Positions 1 to 7,890 are shown, counted from the first letter of the stretch. The stretch: DNA of 11,814 nt from Stramenopiles sp. TOSAG23-2 (GCA_900128395.1 LT649895.1:1-11814); one strand, 5' to 3'. Notes: generated by a model from the letters alone, not told the origin. Numbers and translations: made by a program.

Positions 1-1
1 T

Positions 2-1783
2 GCAATTGCAAGATCAACTACAAAATTATTACGACGTAGTTATACAAATCAAATGAAAATTCGTAATAAAACAACAGCTATTGCTACTGCAAGTAATTAT
101 AATAAAGAATATCATTGGAATCATTTAAATATTGCTTTAACAACTATGATAGCATCTGCTGGAGTTGCAGTAGTTGTATCAGCAGAAGAAGATATTAATA
201 ATAATAACAATAATACTAATGCAAAACCAGATGATAATACATATAATAAACAACAACAACAAGAACCACCTGCTCCTAAAAAAAAGCCTATGACTCGACG
301 AAAATTAGCACGGCGCAATAGTCGTAGAAGACAACGGAGACATTATCCATATGTAATTATTGGTGGTGGAACAACTTCATATGCAGCAATTGAAGCAATT
401 AGACAAATACAACCTGATGCTAATATTTTAATGATTTCAGATGAACCTGCTTTGCCACGTGCAGATGTTGATGATGATAGTGATTTTTTTGAATGTAATT
501 CTTTATTGTCTATATACAATGAGTATCGTAGGCACATAAGCTCAAGATTGGAGACTGAACCTGATGCATATAGCTCGAAACCCATTACATTGTTGCTTGG
601 TAGACGTAAATTACATTTAGATGCTGAATCAAGAACAGTCGTTTTGCTTGATGGATCAAGAATAACATATGATAAATGTTTACTTGCAAGTGCCGGAGAT
701 CCTAGGGATTTATATGTATTGGATAATAATCAAATACCATTTACATTGCGTGAAAACATCAATACATTGACTAAATTGCAACATTTTGTTGATTTAGATG
801 CATCGTTACGCAATGATGGTGTGGAACATTTAACGGTTGTAGGTGGTGGTTTCCTAGGAACGGAAATGGCTTGTTCTGTGATGGATCATGTAAACTCTGG
901 AAGAATTCAAGTTTCACATGTTATGGTTGAAACAGGACCATTGCAACGTTATTTGCCAAGATATTTGAGCCAATATATTGGTCGTCAAATGCGAGAAAAT
1001 CTTGGCATAGATATTATATCAGATCGTTTAGTAACAGGCTTATCTCACAACAAGAGGAACAACAGCAAAAATAAAAATGAAAAAGTGGTAGAGCCATTGC
1101 GTCCAGTAGTAGTGGATATATCTGGATATGAAAATGAAAAGCTAGAAACAGATTATGTTTTATTGGCTTCAACACATATTACACCAAATACACGTGTTGG
1201 GGAGGAAAGTGGCCTTGAGATTGATTCAACAAATGGGGGTATTGTAGTCAATGGTGCATTTGAAAGTATGAATGGATTATATATTGCAGGAAATTTAGCA
1301 TCATATTATGATGCTGCTATTGGTCGTAGACGTGTCGATCGATATGATCATGCTGTTAATAGTGGTTTATTGGCAGGGAAAAATATGGCAATGACAAATA
1401 TGGAAAACAATAAAGAGCAAAGTCTTTATCGACATCAACCATCATTTAAAAGTGAATTACGTGGTTTAGGGGTAACAATTGAAGGGGTTGGAATTATTGA
1501 TTCAAAGTTAACTACAATTGGTGTTTGGCTTGCAAATAGAGATAAAGAAACCAATGAAATATTAGAACGTACGCCTACTAGTGATTTTCAACGTGGTGTT
1601 GTATATTATTTAAAAGACAATGTAGTTGTTGGTGTTATTTTATGGAATGCAAGTGATCAAATGAACAAAGCAAGGGAAATTGTTAACGATAAAAAAATAC
1701 TGAATCAAAGCAATGTAGCAAATGAATTACAAAAAATGATTTCATTGGCACCAGAAGAATCGTTAGATATTATACAATCGTGA
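2..1783 (+). CDS. Apoptosis-inducing factor (AIFM1-like) FAD/NADH oxidoreductase, copy 1, 5' partial
   Basis: This is a mitochondrial flavoprotein of the AIF family: an NADH-oxidising FAD enzyme anchored in the inner membrane and facing the intermembrane space. Numbering runs from the ATG at 53. Seen: a hydrophobic segment at about 25-43 (membrane anchor), an Asn/Gln/Lys-rich linker at 48-97, an FAD-binding GGGTTS at 104-109, an NAD-binding GGGFLG at 264-269, the AIF-typical GRRRV...DHAV block at 424-435, and the AIF C-terminal dimerisation-type domain to residue 576 (DNVVVGVILWN). The frame stays open upstream of the ATG to the window edge. Those 17 codons read AIARSTTKLLRRSYTNQ, with four basic and no acidic residues, as in a mitochondrial presequence, so the true start probably lies outside the window. 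Oddities: the AIF PPLSKELW-type motif is not visible near 135-150, and the usual AGD of the FAD site is AGN (N414). It converges on the ZNF511-like gene. Confidence 0.85.
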   Translation, partial: AIARSTTKLLRRSYTNQMKIRNKTTAIATASNYNKEYHWNHLNIALTTMIASAGVAVVVSAEEDINNNNNNTNAKPDDNTYNKQQQQEPPAPKKKPMTRRKLARRNSRRRQRRHYPYVIIGGGTTSYAAIEAIRQIQPDANILMISDEPALPRADVDDDSDFFECNSLLSIYNEYRRHISSRLETEPDAYSSKPITLLLGRRKLHLDAESRTVVLLDGSRITYDKCLLASAGDPRDLYVLDNNQIPFTLRENINTLTKLQHFVDLDASLRNDGVEHLTVVGGGFLGTEMACSVMDHVNSGRIQVSHVMVETGPLQRYLPRYLSQYIGRQMRENLGIDIISDRLVTGLSHNKRNNSKNKNEKVVEPLRPVVVDISGYENEKLETDYVLLASTHITPNTRVGEESGLEIDSTNGGIVVNGAFESMNGLYIAGNLASYYDAAIGRRRVDRYDHAVNSGLLAGKNMAMTNMENNKEQSLYRHQPSFKSELRGLGVTIEGVGIIDSKLTTIGVWLANRDKETNEILERTPTSDFQRGVVYYLKDNVVVGVILWNASDQMNKAREIVNDKKILNQSNVANELQKMISLAPEESLDIIQS

Positions 1784-1786
1784 GAA
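30..1786 (+). repeat. Direct repeat unit A1 (1,757 bp, whole AIF frame)
   Basis: The first of two direct copies, offset by 2,620 bp, with the partner at 2650-4406. The unit begins 23 bp before the AIF ATG and ends three bases after its TGA stop. I compared many stretches by eye along the unit and found no mismatch, and the 576-residue translations are identical. The left boundary lies in a short TTATT/TTATTAT stretch; the right boundary is a sharp divergence after TGAGAA. No terminal inverted repeat or target-site duplication is evident, so it does not look like a transposon. Confidence 0.95.
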
Positions 1787-1933
1787 GTGTAAATTTTATA
1801 TTGATCACGACGACACGACGAGTGTAATATAAAAGACGATTTTTTAAAATTTTACTCTAACACTCGTATATTTTTTTTTATTTTTATAAAAAATGATATT
1901 TTACCAGGTTTACTTGGGAGGAATTTTTTAAAT
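1784..1933. other. Convergent intergenic gap with an 8-bp inverted repeat
   Basis: These 150 bp lie between the stop of AIF copy 1 and the stop of the minus-strand zinc-finger gene, so they hold the 3' untranslated ends of both. The gap has AT-rich tracts and a perfect inverted repeat, ACGAGTGT at 1818-1825 and ACACTCGT at 1860-1867, with a 34-nt A/T-rich loop. As RNA this could form a stem-loop in either transcript. A role in 3'-end formation is only an inference. Confidence 0.4.
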
Positions 1934-2521
1934 TTAAACACACAAACGATTCTTACGACGATTATTATTACACGATAATGACGATTTTTTATTACTTTTC
2001 ATTTTCTTCTTCTTCTTTTTCTTCTTCTTTTTATGATTATTTTGTTTTACATATTTTTTACCAATGATAATATCATTGAAATCAGAAGGATAATTATGCA
2101 TATTGACTAAATGTTCTCCTCTTTCTAAATGTGAAGAAAATTTATATGGACAGTTTTCTATTAAACATTCGTACATTGGTTGTCTTTCATTTTGTGCAAG
2201 GAAAAAATTATCATGTACCTCACGTAAATGTATATCTAAATATCGTGGACCAGGCAATGATAAATTACATATACTACATGCAAATCGATGAGCTGCTTCA
2301 TAATGCATCATATATTTTTCCACTGATATAAAATGTACTTTACAACCGTTAACACCACAAGGAAATTTCGATACGAATTTATTCTTTTTTAGTTGATTTT
2401 TTCCAATTAATGTATCATAAAAACCTATTGATGAATTTTTTATTGTTTTCGCATATAATAGATCTGCATCTTGAAAAAATGTATGGTTCTCTGGATACCT
2501 TACTTTAATCGGCCTGTACAT
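1934..2521 (-). CDS. ZNF511-like C2H2 zinc-finger protein
   Basis: A 195-residue protein with three C2H2 fingers spaced as in the ZNF511 family: C55/C60-H73/H78, C82/C85-H98/H103 and C119/C124-H137/H142. The middle finger with LDIH...EVHD, followed by ERQPMYECL and then HLVNMHNYPSDF, matches my recollection of the family's conserved core. The family is a poorly characterised nuclear zinc-finger group, so nucleic-acid or protein binding is the likely role. The C-terminus is a run of about ten lysines followed by a basic tail, possibly a nuclear or nucleolar signal. An in-frame TAA sits two codons upstream of the ATG, which fixes the start. The gene lies between the two AIF copies, in the opposite orientation, and about 150 bp of shared upstream DNA separates it from AIF copy 2. 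Confidence 0.85.
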   Translation of the reverse strand: MYRPIKVRYPENHTFFQDADLLYAKTIKNSSIGFYDTLIGKNQLKKNKFVSKFPCGVNGCKVHFISVEKYMMHYEAAHRFACSICNLSLPGPRYLDIHLREVHDNFFLAQNERQPMYECLIENCPYKFSSHLERGEHLVNMHNYPSDFNDIIIGKKYVKQNNHKKKKKKKKKKMKSNKKSSLSCNNNRRKNRLCV

Positions 2522-2672
2522 ACTTTATTTACATCTATATATATACAATTTGATCATTATTTCTCCAGCTTGTTATTCGCTTGTGGTGGTTGTTTTGTAT
2601 ATTTATGTGTAAGCTCATTCGAACTTAGTACAGCTGTAGGTGCTTATTATACGACGTAGTTATACAAATCAA
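2522..2672. promoter_or_regulatory. Divergent promoter region of the ZNF511-like gene and AIF copy 2
   Basis: These 151 bp separate the ATG of the minus-strand zinc-finger gene from the first usable ATG of AIF copy 2. On the minus strand a TATATATAG-type stretch lies close to the zinc-finger start. For the AIF copy, the duplicated sequence begins only at 2650, so almost all of its upstream DNA is unrelated to that of copy 1. Any promoter here is therefore new to the AIF frame or borrowed from its divergent neighbour. No specific factor site is identified. Confidence 0.4.
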
Positions 2673-4406
2673 ATGAAAATTCGTAATAAAACAACAGCTA
2701 TTGCTACTGCAAGTAATTATAATAAAGAATATCATTGGAATCATTTAAATATTGCTTTAACAACTATGATAGCATCTGCTGGAGTTGCAGTAGTTGTATC
2801 AGCAGAAGAAGATATTAATAATAATAACAATAATACTAATGCAAAACCAGATGATAATACATATAATAAACAACAACAACAAGAACCACCTGCTCCTAAA
2901 AAAAAGCCTATGACTCGACGAAAATTAGCACGGCGCAATAGTCGTAGAAGACAACGGAGACATTATCCATATGTAATTATTGGTGGTGGAACAACTTCAT
3001 ATGCAGCAATTGAAGCAATTAGACAAATACAACCTGATGCTAATATTTTAATGATTTCAGATGAACCTGCTTTGCCACGTGCAGATGTTGATGATGATAG
3101 TGATTTTTTTGAATGTAATTCTTTATTGTCTATATACAATGAGTATCGTAGGCACATAAGCTCAAGATTGGAGACTGAACCTGATGCATATAGCTCGAAA
3201 CCCATTACATTGTTGCTTGGTAGACGTAAATTACATTTAGATGCTGAATCAAGAACAGTCGTTTTGCTTGATGGATCAAGAATAACATATGATAAATGTT
3301 TACTTGCAAGTGCCGGAGATCCTAGGGATTTATATGTATTGGATAATAATCAAATACCATTTACATTGCGTGAAAACATCAATACATTGACTAAATTGCA
3401 ACATTTTGTTGATTTAGATGCATCGTTACGCAATGATGGTGTGGAACATTTAACGGTTGTAGGTGGTGGTTTCCTAGGAACGGAAATGGCTTGTTCTGTG
3501 ATGGATCATGTAAACTCTGGAAGAATTCAAGTTTCACATGTTATGGTTGAAACAGGACCATTGCAACGTTATTTGCCAAGATATTTGAGCCAATATATTG
3601 GTCGTCAAATGCGAGAAAATCTTGGCATAGATATTATATCAGATCGTTTAGTAACAGGCTTATCTCACAACAAGAGGAACAACAGCAAAAATAAAAATGA
3701 AAAAGTGGTAGAGCCATTGCGTCCAGTAGTAGTGGATATATCTGGATATGAAAATGAAAAGCTAGAAACAGATTATGTTTTATTGGCTTCAACACATATT
3801 ACACCAAATACACGTGTTGGGGAGGAAAGTGGCCTTGAGATTGATTCAACAAATGGGGGTATTGTAGTCAATGGTGCATTTGAAAGTATGAATGGATTAT
3901 ATATTGCAGGAAATTTAGCATCATATTATGATGCTGCTATTGGTCGTAGACGTGTCGATCGATATGATCATGCTGTTAATAGTGGTTTATTGGCAGGGAA
4001 AAATATGGCAATGACAAATATGGAAAACAATAAAGAGCAAAGTCTTTATCGACATCAACCATCATTTAAAAGTGAATTACGTGGTTTAGGGGTAACAATT
4101 GAAGGGGTTGGAATTATTGATTCAAAGTTAACTACAATTGGTGTTTGGCTTGCAAATAGAGATAAAGAAACCAATGAAATATTAGAACGTACGCCTACTA
4201 GTGATTTTCAACGTGGTGTTGTATATTATTTAAAAGACAATGTAGTTGTTGGTGTTATTTTATGGAATGCAAGTGATCAAATGAACAAAGCAAGGGAAAT
4301 TGTTAACGATAAAAAAATACTGAATCAAAGCAATGTAGCAAATGAATTACAAAAAATGATTTCATTGGCACCAGAAGAATCGTTAGATATTATACAATCG
4401 TGAGAA
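2650..4406 (+). repeat. Direct repeat unit A2 (1,757 bp, whole AIF frame)
   Basis: The second copy of the AIF-containing direct repeat, matching 30-1786 without any difference I could find. Flanks differ completely on both sides. Upstream is the 5' region of the zinc-finger gene; downstream is the short leader of the EF-hand-like gene. The absence of visible synonymous change means a very recent duplication, gene conversion, or an assembly duplication. Confidence 0.95.
2673..4403 (+). CDS. Apoptosis-inducing factor (AIFM1-like) oxidoreductase, copy 2, without the upstream presequence
   Basis: The 576-residue protein from the ATG at 2673 is identical to copy 1 from its ATG at 53: same membrane segment (about 25-43), Asn-rich linker, FAD and NAD glycine motifs (104-109, 264-269) and AIF C-terminal domain. 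The difference is at the 5' end. In-frame TAG at 2637-2639 closes the frame, and only RRSYTNQ survives of the basic leader seen in copy 1. The 11-codon extension with a GTG start at 2640 is implausible in a eukaryote, so ATG 2673 is preferred. The remaining N-terminus (MKIRNKTTAIATASN) is still basic and Ser/Thr-rich, so weak mitochondrial targeting is possible. It lies head-to-tail with the EF-hand-like gene, 101 bp between stop and start. It may be a functional paralogue, a dead copy or an assembly duplicate. Confidence 0.75.
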   Translation: MKIRNKTTAIATASNYNKEYHWNHLNIALTTMIASAGVAVVVSAEEDINNNNNNTNAKPDDNTYNKQQQQEPPAPKKKPMTRRKLARRNSRRRQRRHYPYVIIGGGTTSYAAIEAIRQIQPDANILMISDEPALPRADVDDDSDFFECNSLLSIYNEYRRHISSRLETEPDAYSSKPITLLLGRRKLHLDAESRTVVLLDGSRITYDKCLLASAGDPRDLYVLDNNQIPFTLRENINTLTKLQHFVDLDASLRNDGVEHLTVVGGGFLGTEMACSVMDHVNSGRIQVSHVMVETGPLQRYLPRYLSQYIGRQMRENLGIDIISDRLVTGLSHNKRNNSKNKNEKVVEPLRPVVVDISGYENEKLETDYVLLASTHITPNTRVGEESGLEIDSTNGGIVVNGAFESMNGLYIAGNLASYYDAAIGRRRVDRYDHAVNSGLLAGKNMAMTNMENNKEQSLYRHQPSFKSELRGLGVTIEGVGIIDSKLTTIGVWLANRDKETNEILERTPTSDFQRGVVYYLKDNVVVGVILWNASDQMNKAREIVNDKKILNQSNVANELQKMISLAPEESLDIIQS

Positions 4407-4504
4407 TTTGCAACAACATATAGTAATATAAATATTTATATACTTTAAATTAAAGGTAATTTGCAAATATAAAAGATTATAAAATAATACAATAGTTATA
4501 CAAA
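4404..4504 (+). promoter_or_regulatory. Short upstream region of the EF-hand-like gene with ATTTGCAAAT palindrome
   Basis: This spacer joins the AIF copy 2 stop to the EF-hand-like ATG and must hold the 3' end of one gene and the promoter and leader of the next. It carries a 10-bp perfect palindrome, ATTTGCAAAT, at 4459-4468. The core AATTTGCAA also occurs at 4405-4413, giving two direct copies 53 bp apart. This could be a paired factor-binding site, but chance is possible in DNA this AT-rich. Confidence 0.35.
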
Positions 4505-6028
4505 ATGGGTTTATGTGCATCTGGGAAAATAGCAGATACATTTGTTGGTTCAACCATTCACGAAGGTAATCGTAAAGTACATATACCAATACCAGAACAT
4601 TTAGAAGATTGGCAAAGAATAGACGAAGACAATTTACATAAAGCAATACATTTCTTTAATAAATCATACATCAAATCAAGGAAAGAATTTCTTAAAAAGT
4701 ATGGCGGTGATGCCCACGAAGAGGAAATAAAAAAGCACAGACATAAACATGAGTTTAATGTGAAAAAATTAATGAAAAAAAATGGATTAAAACAATATGC
4801 ACACTTATTTGATAAAATGAGTCCTGGGGATGCTGCAAGGTTTGCTAAAACTGGTTTGACATTCGATAAACGCAAAGAATTACATATGAAAGGTGAACAT
4901 TACCACAAAATATGCGAAATCTTGCATGTAGAAAATGCGGCCCCACCTGCTGTCCATAAGAATAAAGGCCACAATGGGACCATGGAGCTGGATGAGTTAG
5001 TTAAAATAGTCAAACGGTCTGAAAAATTAACTCACGAGAAAATACCACCAGAGGATTGTAAACGTATTGCTGCATTTTGTTGGACATTCCGTAACGTTTT
5101 ACGGGATGAGAGTTATAAAATGGAGAAGGAAGTAAAATTCGATCAAAGTATATTTATGAGTCCAAAATTTTGTGGTGATTTCACTGAAAACCAATTACAA
5201 CATATGTTTCGATTTTTTGATAAATGCGATGTGTTTAAAAATGGGTATATCGTACATGATGATTTATCCGATTATTTTTCAAAAGATGGTGAGCAACATT
5301 CCGATAGTGTCTTTGTTGATCTTATTTGTCATGATTATGGAAGTATAGAGAAACCTGGATTCTTAGATGTGAAGGAATTTTGCACACTCGTGGAAACTAT
5401 ATGTTTAATGCATGAAGATGAATTGTTACACTTTTCATTCCATGAATTGCAATATAAACAAGAGGAAGATAAGTTTGATGAAAGGCAATATATTGATTTA
5501 AGAACATTATGCGATCGTATTCATGGCTTTAAACGAGCGAAGAAAGCACATGAGAAAGGTGAACAGGCAGGTGACAACTGGGATTTATATGCTGAAATGG
5601 AAAAATTCCATAAAGGTTCTGCTACGCCCACAAAGGAACAAGCAAAATTTGGTACATTATTAGATAAAGAAAAACTACGATTTAAAGATTGGGTAAAAAT
5701 AACACACGATGCACCAAGTGTTTATTATGGGATGACATGGATACAACAAGAATTTCGAAAAAAATCTGGTTTAGGTGTAAAATTTTGGAAAAATCGTCGT
5801 AAAAAAATGACGGGAGAGTTTGATGTAAACCATGAACATGAAGTAAGATTGCAAGCAAAGCTTGAAGCATCTAAACGCTCGCACGAACTTGATTATTCAC
5901 ATCATAATAGAAAAGGTTATAAAAAAGGCATGCATCGTGTGGATAGTTCAATTAAACATCATCATAGTACAAAAATTCATGGAAAACATGGGGATCATAA
6001 GGGAAGATACAAACATAAAGGTAAATAG
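4505..6028 (+). CDS. EF-hand-like protein with N-myristoylation signal and His/Lys-rich tail
   Basis: A 507-residue protein I cannot assign to a named family. The N-terminus MGLCASGK fits the MGxxxS N-myristoylation pattern, with Cys4 as a possible palmitoylation site, so membrane attachment is likely. The best EF-hand loop is residues 242-253 (D242, N246, G247, I249, D253) after the helix LQHMFRFFDKC. Position 3 is Phe, so calcium binding may be weak. A second degenerate hand is centred on GFLDVKEF (285-292), followed by an MHEDELLHFSF helix resembling paired EF-hand proteins. The region 60-135 is Lys/His-rich and helical. The C-terminal 50 residues are strongly His/Lys-rich and could bind metal, nucleic acid or acidic lipid. 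The ATG context is AAAATGG, consistent with a eukaryotic start. A calcium sensor or scaffold at a membrane is an inference. The gene ends 26 bp from the convergent glycosyltransferase gene. Confidence 0.8.
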   Translation: MGLCASGKIADTFVGSTIHEGNRKVHIPIPEHLEDWQRIDEDNLHKAIHFFNKSYIKSRKEFLKKYGGDAHEEEIKKHRHKHEFNVKKLMKKNGLKQYAHLFDKMSPGDAARFAKTGLTFDKRKELHMKGEHYHKICEILHVENAAPPAVHKNKGHNGTMELDELVKIVKRSEKLTHEKIPPEDCKRIAAFCWTFRNVLRDESYKMEKEVKFDQSIFMSPKFCGDFTENQLQHMFRFFDKCDVFKNGYIVHDDLSDYFSKDGEQHSDSVFVDLICHDYGSIEKPGFLDVKEFCTLVETICLMHEDELLHFSFHELQYKQEEDKFDERQYIDLRTLCDRIHGFKRAKKAHEKGEQAGDNWDLYAEMEKFHKGSATPTKEQAKFGTLLDKEKLRFKDWVKITHDAPSVYYGMTWIQQEFRKKSGLGVKFWKNRRKKMTGEFDVNHEHEVRLQAKLEASKRSHELDYSHHNRKGYKKGMHRVDSSIKHHHSTKIHGKHGDHKGRYKHKGK

Positions 6029-6054
6029 GTAGAGGGACTTAAAAAATCCGCCGT

Positions 6055-7587
6055 TCAAAACAAACTTATAATTTTTTCCGTAAAATGTTTCCAACTAAAT
6101 TGTTGAGATTGTCGTTTATTTACTCCAGATGCAATTTCTTGTATTTTATCTTTGTTTTCTATAAATTCTTTCAACAATTTTAATAAATTCTCTTTGCTTG
6201 GTTCCAGCATTTTTGTCATTCCATCATCTACTAATGTAAGATTTTGTGGTGCTTGTTGAAATTTCGTTTTAATAAATGGTTGAAATTTGTTTACCCGATA
6301 GAAAGGCACAAAATCATCTGTTGACCCGCCAGCACTTACGAGAACTGGTAAACCGACACTCATTGCTTCTAATACTGGCATATTAAATCCTTCTCCACGA
6401 TATGGTGAAATATATAAATCTGCTATATTATATAATAGATTCATATCTTCACTAGAGAAAATACCACCGATATATTTTATCGAATTTTCTGGAAGCTTAT
6501 AAATTTGTACTAAGTGTTTTAAATATTCAACTGGAGAATATAAATCATCTAAGCCTTTTAATAATAATAAACAACAGTTTGGTTTATATTTAATTAATTT
6601 GTGAAATGTAGATAATAAAACATCCATACCTTTGTTTCTTGTCATAGCACCAACCGTGAAAAATACAATTTTATCACTACTTTTGATATTCAATATTTTT
6701 TTAATATTGATATAATTGTTACTATTACTACGTCCATCTGAATCAACATCAATCATTTTATTATTATTAATATTATCGTTGTTACTACTACTACTATCAT
6801 CATCACCGTCGTCATCCTCTTCTCCTTGATTTAATATTTCAATGCGTTTTTTAATTTTTTGTTTCTTTGACAATTCATAATAAATATTAGAATTAACACC
6901 CAATGGTATATTTAATATTTTACGTGGAAATATTCCTGTATTAATAAATCCTGCACGTGACCATGATGAATGTGTTATCATTTTCATATTTTCATTATAA
7001 AAATTAAAATTACTTAACACTGATTTCAATGACGATTTATTATTATTATTATTATTAGATTGATCCCAATATATAAAGTTATTAACTGATAAAAATTCTG
7101 AAGTTCCAATTACAAATATTTTCGTCTTTTTATAGTCTTCATTATTATCTTTACAATGCTTTTTTCTATTATTTATATTATATGGAAATGAAATTCGAAT
7201 TGTTATGTTACGCCATGTTGTTAAATTGCATAATTTGATTTTTTGCATAGATTTTTCTATCGCTTTGTCATATAATGTTTTCGTTGTAGATTTCCATTTT
7301 GGATTCCAAAATGGTACATCATAAAAAAAAACTTCGCAATATGATGGTATCGATTGCACTAAGTTATGATAAAAATATGTACTAACAATTGAATATGAAT
7401 GTGGTATATTTCTCCATCCTTCCACGACTATACGACATGGATATTTAATCGTTGAATATGCCGTTGATTCATCAAAACGATAATTAGGTTGTATTATGGA
7501 TGCCGCTGCATTGATTATATTGCAAAGATCAAAGCATAATATATATATGGATATTGCAAATATTTTACAGATGAAACAACAATGCAT
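6055..7587 (-). CDS. GT4-type (GT-B fold) glycosyltransferase of the secretory pathway
   Basis: A 510-residue glycosyltransferase of the group-1/GT4 type, which transfers sugar from a nucleotide donor with retention. The C-terminal Rossmann domain begins near 305 (VFFTVGAMTRNKGMDVLL) and carries the GT4 EX7E motif at E399 and E407 in GEGFNMPVLEAMSVGLPV, then AGGSTDDFV. The end of the N-terminal domain shows SWSRAGF (208-214) and NIPLGVN (226-232), also typical. A hydrophobic N-terminus (8-30) looks like a signal peptide or anchor, and NLT/NIT sequons at 121 and 127 suggest ER or Golgi lumenal location. Family-atypical low-complexity inserts (Asn run 178-183; Asp/Ser/Asn stretch about 257-295) sit in likely surface loops. 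Donor and acceptor cannot be predicted. An out-of-frame upstream ATG at 7598-7596 overlaps the start. The gene diverges from the DUF2009 gene. Confidence 0.88.
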   Translation of the reverse strand: MHCCFICKIFAISIYILCFDLCNIINAAASIIQPNYRFDESTAYSTIKYPCRIVVEGWRNIPHSYSIVSTYFYHNLVQSIPSYCEVFFYDVPFWNPKWKSTTKTLYDKAIEKSMQKIKLCNLTTWRNITIRISFPYNINNRKKHCKDNNEDYKKTKIFVIGTSEFLSVNNFIYWDQSNNNNNNKSSLKSVLSNFNFYNENMKMITHSSWSRAGFINTGIFPRKILNIPLGVNSNIYYELSKKQKIKKRIEILNQGEEDDDGDDDSSSSNNDNINNNKMIDVDSDGRSNSNNYINIKKILNIKSSDKIVFFTVGAMTRNKGMDVLLSTFHKLIKYKPNCCLLLLKGLDDLYSPVEYLKHLVQIYKLPENSIKYIGGIFSSEDMNLLYNIADLYISPYRGEGFNMPVLEAMSVGLPVLVSAGGSTDDFVPFYRVNKFQPFIKTKFQQAPQNLTLVDDGMTKMLEPSKENLLKLLKEFIENKDKIQEIASGVNKRQSQQFSWKHFTEKIISLF

Positions 7588-7890
7588 ATTGTTGTCATAA
7601 CTACTACTAACTGCTGCTGCTACAACGAATAGTAGCTACTAGTATGAAAGAAATATAGAATTGAGAAGGAATTGCCTCTGAATAATACATTTTTCTTCAT
7701 TCAATTACGTATATGATACATTTATTAGAAATATAATGTTTTGAAATGTGTCACAGTATACAACAACCAAACCTTAAAGCTGCCAAAAAAGGTTTACAAA
7801 ATACAAAATTGCAAAAATTTGGTACCTATAGGAGGTATAATATTATGATCTAAATCTGCTCGTTACCTATCAAAAACTGGCCAAAATAAT

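Noticed and set aside
2609-2639. 31-nt GTAAGC...TGTAG candidate intron joining an upstream frame to AIF copy 2
   Set aside because: It would join a hydrophobic, Cys-rich stretch that overlaps the zinc-finger gene antisense. That does not resemble the copy 1 leader, and no other gene here shows such introns.
2471-2659. 62-codon plus-strand frame
   Set aside because: It overlaps the start of the zinc-finger gene in antisense and its upstream region; composition is hydrophobic and it has no recognisable motif.
2640-2672. GTG-initiated extension of AIF copy 2 by 11 residues
   Set aside because: GTG is not a usual start in eukaryotic nuclear genes, and the extension begins in non-duplicated DNA just after an in-frame TAG. 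ATG 2673 is preferred.
30-4406. Transposon or retroelement origin for the AIF repeat
   Set aside because: No terminal inverted repeats, target-site duplication, poly-A tail or transposition gene is seen; the unit holds only the AIF frame.
4383-4646. Minus-strand frame of 87 codons across the AIF copy 2 / EF-hand-like junction
   Set aside because: It spans AT-rich spacer and antisense of two well-supported genes; Leu/Ile/Tyr-rich as expected for chance translation of AT-rich DNA.
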